NCBI GenBank assembly: GCA_004554075.1
Contig: SFOB01000066.1
Location: 1-13,693 of the forward strand
Direction of reading: 5' to 3'
DNA from: Treponema sp.
GTDB taxonomy: Bacteria > Spirochaetota > Spirochaetia > Treponematales > Treponemataceae
DNA: 13,693 bases
In this document: in pieces, positions 1 to 6,669 of the stretch
Layout of the letters: the number at the start of each line of letters is the position of its first letter
Numbering within the stretch: position 1 is the first letter of the stretch
Program-made: the position numbers and the translations under genes
The notes under the pieces: generated by a model
What the model saw: the letters and a program-made list of their open reading frames with translations, nothing else
What the model was told of the DNA's origin: nothing
Database searches by the model: none

Positions 1-513
1 TTTGCTGTTGTAATTCCAAGCGGCGAAAACTCTTTCTGGATTGACGGACCTGCAACAGGCCGCCGCGAGTGGATCGTACTCAAAAAGTATTCTGATGAAG
101 CTCCTCTTACAGACCTTTTGCCGGATATTAACTGTGCTCTTGCCTGGGTGCAGGTAAAAGAATATCCTCGTAACGAAAAGACCCGCAAGGAAATATTTGC
201 AATGTTCCATCAGGCTTGTCTTATCGGACGTCATAAGATGTATGCACGCGAAATGGAAAACGGTTCAACAATGAGCTGCTTCCCTTTGATTCTTGCATCG
301 TCATTTAAGGATGTAAAACAGTATGCTGGACGAAAGGAAATAGAAATTCAGCTTGCTTATGATAATTCTGTAATCGCACTTAAGGATGAACTTTCAGAAT
401 CCTGCATTCATGCAAAATCACTTTATCTGCGCTGTGTTCATGTACCGCTTTATCCGCGTTTGACTCATGCAGAAAGTGCCAAAATCGTAAAGGTTTTGAG
501 TTCATTGCCATAA
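1..513 (+). CDS. DegT/DnrJ/EryC1/StrS-family aminotransferase, C-terminal part (5' end outside window)
   Basis: The reading frame is open from base 1 to the TAA at 511-513, giving about 170 residues of a longer protein. The visible part fits the small C-terminal domain of PLP-dependent sugar aminotransferases of the DegT/DnrJ/EryC1/StrS family. A segment with 'CALAWVQVKEY' followed by a charged helix resembles the family's 'AAlglvQLkkl...rReiA' helix. Further on, 'FPLILAS', 'YAGRKEIEI' and the ending 'VPLYPRLTHAESAKIVKVL' resemble the usual 'LPlyPgLteeev..Vv..l' terminus. Full-length members run to roughly 370-400 residues, so the catalytic lysine and PLP-binding region lie outside the window. 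Such enzymes usually transaminate nucleotide-linked keto-sugars for cell-surface glycans, but the substrate cannot be told here. It sits 23 bp upstream of nadK on the same strand and may head the operon. The family call rests on motif resemblance only. Confidence 0.75.
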   Translation, partial: FAVVIPSGENSFWIDGPATGRREWIVLKKYSDEAPLTDLLPDINCALAWVQVKEYPRNEKTRKEIFAMFHQACLIGRHKMYAREMENGSTMSCFPLILASSFKDVKQYAGRKEIEIQLAYDNSVIALKDELSESCIHAKSLYLRCVHVPLYPRLTHAESAKIVKVLSSLP

Positions 514-536
514 TCTGTCAGAAAAAAAAGGATAGA

Positions 537-1379
537 ATGAAAAAGGCTCTTATAATTATAAATGTTAGCAAAGATGAATCTATGACTCTGGCTCAGGAGA
601 TAGCTCGATACCTTCAGAAAAAAGGTATTGAATGTGTTTTTCTGAGCTTTGACGGCTTTGTAGATAACTGTGATTTTAAGGGCTTTGATTTTGTTATTTC
701 ACTGGGTGGTGATGGTACTGTACTTTATGCCGCCCGAAATGCATCTAAATACGGGCTTCCAGTTTTTCCTGTAAATCTTGGTGAGTTTGGCTTTATTGCT
801 TCTGTGCAGCCGGAAGACTGGCAAAAAGAATTAAAAGTTTTTCTTGAGGGCAAGGCTGTTTTCGAAAAGCGGGCCATGCTTAAAGTGGAAGTTCTTAGAG
901 AAGGAAAGAAGGTATATTCTTCTTTGAGCCTGAATGATGCTGTAATTTCTGCTGAACGCGGTGTTTCTACAATCATGCTTTCTGTAAAGCGTAATTCACT
1001 TCCATTGTGCAGACTTAAGGCAGACGGATTAATACTTGCAACTCCAACTGGTTCAACTGCTTATTCAGCTGCAGCCGGTGGTCCTATTGTGTCGCCTGAA
1101 GTTGAAGCCTTTGTTCTTACTCCGCTTAATTCTTTTTCTCTTTCTAGCAGACCTATAGTTTTAAGTCCGGACAGTAACCTTCAAATCTCAATTGAAAAAA
1201 GCCGTATTAAGGGAATATGTCTTACAGTAGATGGTCAGGAACCTTTTGCCTTAAAATATGGAGACACCATTTCTGTTGTATTAAATAAAAAGAAAGCATT
1301 GCTGGTTGCAGTTTCAGCAGAAAAGTTTTATAACGCGCTCAGATCAAAATTAAACTGGTCGGGGGTACCTCATGCTTGA
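537..1379 (+). CDS. nadK: NAD kinase (ATP-NAD kinase)
   Basis: Cytosolic NAD kinase phosphorylates NAD+ at the 2' hydroxyl of the adenosine ribose to make NADP+, the sole route to NADP. The 280-residue length is normal for bacterial enzymes. The diagnostic GGDGT is at residues 57-61, in a typical 'SLGGDGTVLYAAR' context and followed by 'PVFPVNLGEFGFIA'. The LND motif is at 132-134, and the second nucleotide-binding segment 'DGLILATPTGSTAYS' is at 163-177, with GGP at 181-183. The ATG at 537 is preceded by AAGGA (528-532) at 4 nt. The gene starts 23 bp after the upstream aminotransferase gene, and its last 8 bp overlap the start of recN, which implies translational coupling. No missing key residues were seen. 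Confidence 0.97.
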   Translation: MKKALIIINVSKDESMTLAQEIARYLQKKGIECVFLSFDGFVDNCDFKGFDFVISLGGDGTVLYAARNASKYGLPVFPVNLGEFGFIASVQPEDWQKELKVFLEGKAVFEKRAMLKVEVLREGKKVYSSLSLNDAVISAERGVSTIMLSVKRNSLPLCRLKADGLILATPTGSTAYSAAAGGPIVSPEVEAFVLTPLNSFSLSSRPIVLSPDSNLQISIEKSRIKGICLTVDGQEPFALKYGDTISVVLNKKKALLVAVSAEKFYNALRSKLNWSGVPHA

Positions 1380-3114
1380 AGATTTAACCATTAAGGATTT
1401 TGCACTTATAGATCAGGACTATCTGGAATTTACAAAGGGCTTTACTGTTCTTTCTGGAGAAACTGGTGCTGGTAAATCTATTTTAATCGGGGCTTTGTCT
1501 TTTCTGCTTGGCGGAAAAGCTGATATTCAGCAGATCAGGGCAGGCAAGAAAGAGGCGAGTGTAAGCGGAACTTTTGTTTTGCCTGGTAATTTACCGGTTA
1601 GATCAGAAATTGCTGAAGATGATGAAGCCCGCAATGCCCTTGAATGGCTGAGCCTTCATGGAATTGAAATTGAAAATGACCGTGTTCTGCTTCGCCGCAT
1701 AATTCGTGATAACGGAAAATCTGGAGCCTGGATTAATTCTACGCCTGTTACCAGAGGTGATCTTGCTCAGTTTTCATCTTTTCTTGTAGACATACACGGA
1801 CAGCATGAACATCAGTCTTTAATGAAGGTTAGTGAGCACAGAAAATTTCTGGATTCAAGAGCCGGAATTACTGCAGACGTAGATGCTTTTACTGCTAAAT
1901 ATGCTGTTCTCGTTGCAAAGCGTAAACAGCTTGCCCAGTACAATATGTCTGACAGCGAACGCCTTCGTAAGCTTGATATGATGAGCTTTGCTGTGCAGGA
2001 AATAAGCGAAGCAAAACTTAAACCTAATGAAGACAGTGAACTTGAAGATGAGCAGGCACGCCTTTCTTCATACGAGAAAATCTATTCTGATGTAGATTCT
2101 ATAGACCAGATGCTTTCGAATGATGAAAGTGGCGTTATTGGTTTACTCAAAAAAATCCGTCGTGATTCAATGCATGTTACAGAACTGGACAAATCTCTTT
2201 CTGCACTTGATGAACGCCTTGAAGTTGCTTTTTATGAGCTTTCAGATATTTCAGACGAGTTTTCATCTTATAAATCAAAGCTTGTCTACGACCCGAACCG
2301 CCTTCAGACAGTAGAAGAACGCCTTTCCCTTATTTACAATCTTAAGAAAAAGTATGCTTCTTCTGTAAATGCTCCGCTTTCAGAAGTTTTTGCTTACTTT
2401 GAAGAAGCACATCGCTATATCGAAGAAAACGGTGACGGAAATAATAAAAAAGACGCTCTGGCCGCGGAAATAAAAGTACTTGAAAAAGAAGTACTTGCTG
2501 CAGCAGATAAATTGACTCAGGCCCGTAAGGCTACAGCTGCTACATTGAATTCAGAAGTAGACGCAATCCTTGCAAAACTTGGAATGAAGGGTACAAGCTT
2601 TACTGTTCAGATTAATCAGAAGGCTGGAAGTGACCTTGAACAGCTATGCGGTCCTTATGGCAAAGACGATATTGAATTCTTAATCAGCGCAAATCCAGGA
2701 AATCCTCCACTGCCTCTGGCAAAAATTGCCTCTGGTGGTGAACTTTCCCGTGTTATGCTTGCCCTTAAGACTATTTTTGCGCAAAATGACGGTGTAGAAA
2801 CCCTGATTTTTGATGAAATTGATACGGGAATTGGCGGTGAAGTAGCCGTTGCAGTTGGTGCCCATATTAAAAATCTTTCAAAAAATCGACAAATTTTCTG
2901 CATTACACATCTAGCGAGCATAGCAGTTTATGCCGATAATCAGATTAAGATAGAGAAAAGTGTCTCTGGAGAAATTACATCATCTAATGTTTATCCTGTG
3001 GAAGGCGAAGCTCGTGTGGCTGAAATTGCTCGTATGCTTTCCGGTGATTCTGATACATCGCAGTCTCTGGAACATGCACGTTCTCTTCTTGCTAAATATA
3101 GCGGAGGTATCTGA
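1372..3114 (+). CDS. recN: DNA repair protein RecN (SMC-like ATPase)
   Basis: RecN is a cytosolic SMC-like ATPase that acts early in recombinational repair of double-strand breaks, tethering broken ends. The 580-residue length fits the family (about 550-580). Walker A GETGAGKS is at residues 29-36, and the RecN-typical 'DIHGQHEHQSL' is at 140-150. A central helical, coiled-coil-prone region (about 170-390) carries the expected short arm. The ABC signature SGGELSR is at 454-460, Walker B 'LIFDEID' at 478-484 with 'TGIGG' following, and the H-loop 'ITHLA' at 511-515. The ATG at 1372 lies inside the end of nadK. A GGGGG run at 1361-1365, within nadK, is the likely ribosome binding site. The gene ends TGATG, so its stop overlaps the next start by one base. 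I saw no LexA box, and its place behind nadK suggests constitutive expression. Confidence 0.97.
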   Translation: MLEDLTIKDFALIDQDYLEFTKGFTVLSGETGAGKSILIGALSFLLGGKADIQQIRAGKKEASVSGTFVLPGNLPVRSEIAEDDEARNALEWLSLHGIEIENDRVLLRRIIRDNGKSGAWINSTPVTRGDLAQFSSFLVDIHGQHEHQSLMKVSEHRKFLDSRAGITADVDAFTAKYAVLVAKRKQLAQYNMSDSERLRKLDMMSFAVQEISEAKLKPNEDSELEDEQARLSSYEKIYSDVDSIDQMLSNDESGVIGLLKKIRRDSMHVTELDKSLSALDERLEVAFYELSDISDEFSSYKSKLVYDPNRLQTVEERLSLIYNLKKKYASSVNAPLSEVFAYFEEAHRYIEENGDGNNKKDALAAEIKVLEKEVLAAADKLTQARKATAATLNSEVDAILAKLGMKGTSFTVQINQKAGSDLEQLCGPYGKDDIEFLISANPGNPPLPLAKIASGGELSRVMLALKTIFAQNDGVETLIFDEIDTGIGGEVAVAVGAHIKNLSKNRQIFCITHLASIAVYADNQIKIEKSVSGEITSSNVYPVEGEARVAEIARMLSGDSDTSQSLEHARSLLAKYSGGI

Positions 3115-3917
3115 TGTCAAAAATCTCAGAAGAAACAAGACTTCATTTCAGTGAAGCAATTCAGCCGTATAAGGGAAAAATAACTGCAACTCTCGAAAAA
3201 GAAAAGACTATGCTCAATGGTATGCACAAGGGCGACATTGATTACGAAAATAAAAAGCTCCTTTTGTGCGAAGATATGATTTATGCAGCCTCTCTTTACA
3301 TGGCTCAGAACAGTCTTTCTTTGCGCCTTATGGAAGTAAAGAATAACGATGCCCTCAACGATGCCCGTAAACTTCTTTATAAAGCAATTATTTATCTTGA
3401 AGAAATTGTTTCTGATACAATCGATGTTCCTTATGCTGATTTAATTCCACTTCTTGAGCCAATTCACAATGTGCCTATTATCCGCCGTTATACAATAATC
3501 CGAAAGCTAGGGCTTGCAATTACCATGCTTAAAGATGCTTTTGGTGATAACAGTAAATGGAAGTGGTCTTTTGTTGAACTTGAAGGACGCTTTGCAACTG
3601 TTTCCAAGAACTTTATTGATATGAAGGCAGCTTATAAAGATTATTTTGATCCAAGCTGTGCAGATTATGAGACAACAGTTTTGTATATCAGAATGATCCA
3701 GAAGCAGCTTAATGATTCTGCAACTGCATACCGTGATAAATACGAACTTTCTACCCGCCGTATTGATGATATGCGTAATGCAATTAAATATCTTCTTGCT
3801 CTTCGCAAACTTTATATTGCTATAGGCGATTCAAACCAGGCAGAAGAAGTAAAGAAAAAGGCTGTTGTCTGGAAGGATAAGATGGACGCAGACCACAAAG
3901 CAGGACTCAGCAACTAA
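3114..3917 (+). CDS. Hypothetical all-helical protein, coupled to recN
   Basis: I do not recognise this 267-residue protein. It has no signal peptide or membrane segment, so it is probably cytosolic. The composition is rich in K, E, D, L, A and Y, and the sequence reads as long amphipathic helices, with a proline-containing linker near residues 120-125. The C-terminal 60-70 residues ('YRDKYELSTRRIDDMRNAIKYLLALRKLY' region) are the most coiled-coil-like. No enzyme motif is visible. The start is well supported: GGAGG at 3103-3107 lies 6 nt before the ATG, and that ATG shares its A with the recN stop (TGATG). The stop is followed after one base by the ATG of the HD-domain gene, so the two are probably made together and may work together. 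A role in nucleotide metabolism or DNA repair is suggested only by context. Confidence 0.85.
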   Translation: MSKISEETRLHFSEAIQPYKGKITATLEKEKTMLNGMHKGDIDYENKKLLLCEDMIYAASLYMAQNSLSLRLMEVKNNDALNDARKLLYKAIIYLEEIVSDTIDVPYADLIPLLEPIHNVPIIRRYTIIRKLGLAITMLKDAFGDNSKWKWSFVELEGRFATVSKNFIDMKAAYKDYFDPSCADYETTVLYIRMIQKQLNDSATAYRDKYELSTRRIDDMRNAIKYLLALRKLYIAIGDSNQAEEVKKKAVVWKDKMDADHKAGLSN

Positions 3918-3918
3918 T

Positions 3919-5142
3919 ATGAATAAACAACTCGCATATAAAATCTTCGAAGGATTTTCCATCCAGAGATGGAATGATTTGATACGTCCATTTGACCTTG
4001 TAGAAATGGACAAGGCTGCAGAAAAAATGGTTCTGGCCTATATCATTGGAAAATACGAAGAAAACCGCAAAAAATATGTAGACTGGAAATGGATGATTTA
4101 TGCTTCCTTGTTTGACCTTCTGCGAAAGATTTCTTTATGCGATATTAAGGCCCCTGTTCAGCAGATGCTGCGCCGTCAGTTTCCTGATGAATACATGAGA
4201 CTTAACGAATGGGTTTTAAACGGCTACAAAGAAATGATGCCGGAAGAAAAGCTTTTCTCTGAGTTTACAATTTATGTAGGCCAGCAGTCCGGTAATATCC
4301 CGATTCCAACAGAACTCAGAACTACAGTAAATATTTACAGGGCAGCTCACAAATATTCTACAATCCGTGAGCTGGAAATGCTTGCTGTTGTAAATGAAAA
4401 AGAGCGTCTCAAGAATATTCGTAATGAACTAGAATCAGAAATACAGCCTTATTTGGAACTGGAAGGGCTGCAGAAACTTATGACTCATCAGAAGGCTTTT
4501 GATTTTATCCTCAAAATTGAACAGCTTCGCTTCCAGACAAGATGGAATCAGACTCCACGTGTTCCTGCAACTTCGGTACTTGGTCATTGCTTCTTTGTTG
4601 CAATAATGACTCTTCTTCTCGGCCGTGAGTATAATCCTGATATGTGCGACCGCCGGGTTATCAATAACTTTTTCAGTGCTCTATTTCATGACCTTCCTGA
4701 ATCTGTTACTCGTGATATTATTTCTCCTGTAAAAACTGCTACTGATGATCTTCCTAATATTGTAAAAAAGATTGAAGATGAAATTGTAAATAAAGAGCTT
4801 GTTCCTTTAATGGAGCCATTCTTTGAAAATGAAATAATATATTATACCAGTGACGAGTTTACAGACAGAATCCTTGATAAAAACGGCAAGATAAAACATG
4901 TCAGCTGGGAAGACCTTAATACAAAATATAATTCAACTGATTTTGATCCTATAGATGGAAGACTTGTTCGTATATGCGACCATTTTTCTGCCCTTATGGA
5001 AGCGGATATTTCTATTAAGCATGGTATTACTTCGGAGCATCTTACCGGAGGACGAGAAGGAATTCTTGCACGTTATTCTAAAAATGAAATAATAAGTGGT
5101 ATTAACGTGAATCAATTCTTTAGTCAAATCGTTGAAGAATAA
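3919..5142 (+). CDS. HD-domain metal-dependent phosphohydrolase (YfbR/HD_3-like) with a long N-terminal extension
   Basis: This 407-residue protein carries an HD domain in its middle. Visible metal-ligand candidates are H223 ('LGHCFFVA'), H257-D258 ('LFHDLPE') and D354 ('RICDHFSALM'). The segment 'TRW...' (207-209) before the first His, and 'VTRDIISPVK' after HDLPE, closely resemble YfbR 5'-deoxynucleotidases, which have RW and 'LTGDLPTPVK'. By family it should hydrolyse a phosphate from a nucleotide-like substrate, but the substrate is not determined. The first 200 residues are helical and not recognised, whereas YfbR itself is only about 200 residues. The frame is open further back to an ATG at 3865. 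I chose 3919 because it follows the previous stop after one base (TAATATG) and gives a sensible N-terminus (MNKQLAYKIF). The Shine-Dalgarno is weak, so translation probably depends on coupling. Confidence 0.88.
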   Translation: MNKQLAYKIFEGFSIQRWNDLIRPFDLVEMDKAAEKMVLAYIIGKYEENRKKYVDWKWMIYASLFDLLRKISLCDIKAPVQQMLRRQFPDEYMRLNEWVLNGYKEMMPEEKLFSEFTIYVGQQSGNIPIPTELRTTVNIYRAAHKYSTIRELEMLAVVNEKERLKNIRNELESEIQPYLELEGLQKLMTHQKAFDFILKIEQLRFQTRWNQTPRVPATSVLGHCFFVAIMTLLLGREYNPDMCDRRVINNFFSALFHDLPESVTRDIISPVKTATDDLPNIVKKIEDEIVNKELVPLMEPFFENEIIYYTSDEFTDRILDKNGKIKHVSWEDLNTKYNSTDFDPIDGRLVRICDHFSALMEADISIKHGITSEHLTGGREGILARYSKNEIISGINVNQFFSQIVEE

Positions 5143-5171
5143 ACAATTGCTCCCGCTGTAAAACAACTTAC

Positions 5172-5200
5172 TTAATTCTTTCATAAAAGTAACCGATAAT
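5172..5200 (+). promoter_or_regulatory. Candidate promoter of the LysM gene, leaderless geometry
   Basis: A GATAAT -10 box (5195-5200) lies 17 bp after a weak TTAATT -35 (5172-5177, 3 of 6 matches). The predicted +1 falls on or next to the A of the ATG at 5207, so the mRNA would have no leader. This fits the lack of a Shine-Dalgarno sequence there. An inverted repeat TTACTT/AAGTAA (5168-5173, 5187-5192) brackets the spacer and could be an operator. The boxes are assigned by eye. Confidence 0.4.
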
Positions 5201-5206
5201 ATAAGT

Positions 5207-6109
5207 ATGAAAACACTCTTTTGTAAACGAACAGCCCTTATTTCAATCCTTATGCTCTTAACTGCTTCTCTTTTTGCAGACATTACTTACAAGGTTGAAA
5301 AAGGCGATACATTATATTCAATCAGTCGAAAATATCAGATTACAGTAGCAGAGCTTAGAACTGCTAATAATCTTTCTGAAAATGATGTAATTAAAGCCGG
5401 ACAGAAATTAATTATTCCAGATGCAGATATTGGAACTGCAGTTGCTCTTTCTTCTACAAAAACAGCTGGAAATGCAGCTCCTGCGGGAAAAATTACTGAA
5501 TATGTTGTTAAAAAAGGTGATACTTTATATGGTATTGCCCGCAAAAACGGCATGGCTGTTGCAGACCTTATGGCCTTAAATAATCTTGATTCTTCTGCTG
5601 TGATCAAAGTTGGTCAGAAGCTTAAAGTAGCAAAGAATGCTGTAGAGACAGCTCCAAAAACAAGTGAACCGGCAAAAACAGGTGAAACTGTAATTAAGGT
5701 TACTGGACAGGCTCCAGATACAAGAACTTATGGTTCTACTGTAAATGCAGATGCAAATACAAAATGGCCTGTTGCCTCTCCAAAAATTACACAGGTAAAG
5801 GGTAAGATTTCAGGTGTACAGCTTTCTGCAAAAAATAATGAACCTGTAGTATGTATTCACGAAGGAACTGTAATGTATGTTGGAGTTTATCGAGGATTCG
5901 GACAGGTTGTATTTGTTCAGACAAAAACAGGTTTAATTTATGCTTATACAGGCCTTGGTTCTGTAAAGGTTCGTAAGGGCCAATATGCCGTATTTGGAGA
6001 AGAACTTGGAACTGCAGGATTAGATTCAATCAGTCAGAAATATCAGATTACCTTTATGGTATTTCAGAATGGCCAGCCGATTGACCCGGCTAAAGCCCCA
6101 AGAAACTAA
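5207..6109 (+). CDS. Secreted protein with two LysM domains and a degenerate M23 (LytM-like) domain
   Basis: The 300-residue precursor starts with a typical signal peptide (residues 1-24, cleavage likely after SLFA), so it is exported. LysM domain 1 is at about 28-70 ('YKVEKGDTLYSISRKYQIT...IKAGQKLIIP') and LysM 2 at about 98-141 ('YVVKKGDTLYGIARKNGM...IKVGQKLKV'); both should bind peptidoglycan glycan. After a linker, residues 187-294 follow the M23 fold: 'WPVA', 'EGTVMYVGVYRGFGQVVFVQ', 'YAYTGLGSVKVRKGQ', 'NGQPIDP'. The metal ligands are missing: no HxxxD segment is present, and the usual HxH is replaced by Q280-I281-T282. It is therefore probably not a peptidase, but a cell-wall-bound adaptor or amidase activator in the manner of NlpD/EnvC. 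It lies 64 bp after the HD gene with its own candidate promoter. Its stop codon overlaps the stop of the convergent exonuclease gene. Confidence 0.92.
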   Translation: MKTLFCKRTALISILMLLTASLFADITYKVEKGDTLYSISRKYQITVAELRTANNLSENDVIKAGQKLIIPDADIGTAVALSSTKTAGNAAPAGKITEYVVKKGDTLYGIARKNGMAVADLMALNNLDSSAVIKVGQKLKVAKNAVETAPKTSEPAKTGETVIKVTGQAPDTRTYGSTVNADANTKWPVASPKITQVKGKISGVQLSAKNNEPVVCIHEGTVMYVGVYRGFGQVVFVQTKTGLIYAYTGLGSVKVRKGQYAVFGEELGTAGLDSISQKYQITFMVFQNGQPIDPAKAPRN

Positions 6110-6669
6110 CGGCGTTCAAGGCACTTCTTAAAAAGCTCCATGCAGGTAATTGCATCGTCTAAAGCACGGTGAGAGGAGCCTTTGTCTATTCCAAAATAAT
6201 CTGCCAGAAAATCAAGCTTATGAGATTCAGTTTCAGGGTAAATGATTCTTGAAAGCTGCAGTGTATCAATTGCCTGATTTTTAGTTACCGGCAGGCCGCA
6301 GTTTTCACATTCAGCATTTAGAAAGTTCAGGTCAAACTGGGCATTGTGGGCAACAATAATTGAAGTATCAAGAAAGCTAAGAAAGTTTCGGATATGTATA
6401 TTGATAGGGTCAGAGGCATCAACCATTTCCTGAGTAATATGAGTAAGGTTAATTATAAAAGGTGAGAGTATCTGATCCGGATCAAAAAGCTTTGACCACT
6501 TAGAAATAATGCCGTCCTTTGTAAAGCGGACGGCACCTATCTCTATGATACGGCTGTTTTTCGGACTGATGCCTGAAGTTTCCGTATCAAAGGCAGTGAA
6601 GACTGCGCCTTCTTCGTAAAGCTTGCGCAGTCTTCTTAAATCAGTAATTTTTTTATTTGGATGCTGCAT
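6106..6669 (-). CDS. DnaQ-like 3'-5' exonuclease (DEDDh family)
   Basis: A small cytosolic exonuclease of 187 residues related to the DNA polymerase III epsilon/PolC exonuclease domain. The three Exo motifs are intact: ExoI 'FDTETSG', ExoII 'VAHNAQFDLNFL', and ExoIII 'HRALDDA', with the HxxxxD spacing of the DEDDh subgroup. These carry the residues that bind two metal ions and remove 3' nucleotides. The frame is open upstream to 6756, but a start there would overlap the phosphoglucomutase gene by about 100 bp. I chose the ATG at 6669 (MQHPNKK), which overlaps it by only 17 bp and has AGAAGA just upstream. It could be the proofreading subunit itself or a stand-alone repair/RNase T-like exonuclease; the position after a sugar-mutase gene does not decide. 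It is the last gene of the minus-strand unit. Confidence 0.9.
   Translation of the reverse strand: MQHPNKKITDLRRLRKLYEEGAVFTAFDTETSGISPKNSRIIEIGAVRFTKDGIISKWSKLFDPDQILSPFIINLTHITQEMVDASDPINIHIRNFLSFLDTSIIVAHNAQFDLNFLNAECENCGLPVTKNQAIDTLQLSRIIYPETESHKLDFLADYFGIDKGSSHRALDDAITCMELFKKCLERR

Noticed and set aside
3865..3918. Upstream in-frame start (ATG at 3865) for the HD-domain gene
   Set aside because: It would overlap the preceding gene by 53 bp, and the added residues look like a shadow of that gene. The ATG at 3919 follows its stop after one base.
5143..5206. Terminator between the HD gene and the LysM gene
   Set aside because: Only a weak 6-bp AT-rich inverted repeat without a GC stem or T-run is present. 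It is better seen as part of the promoter.
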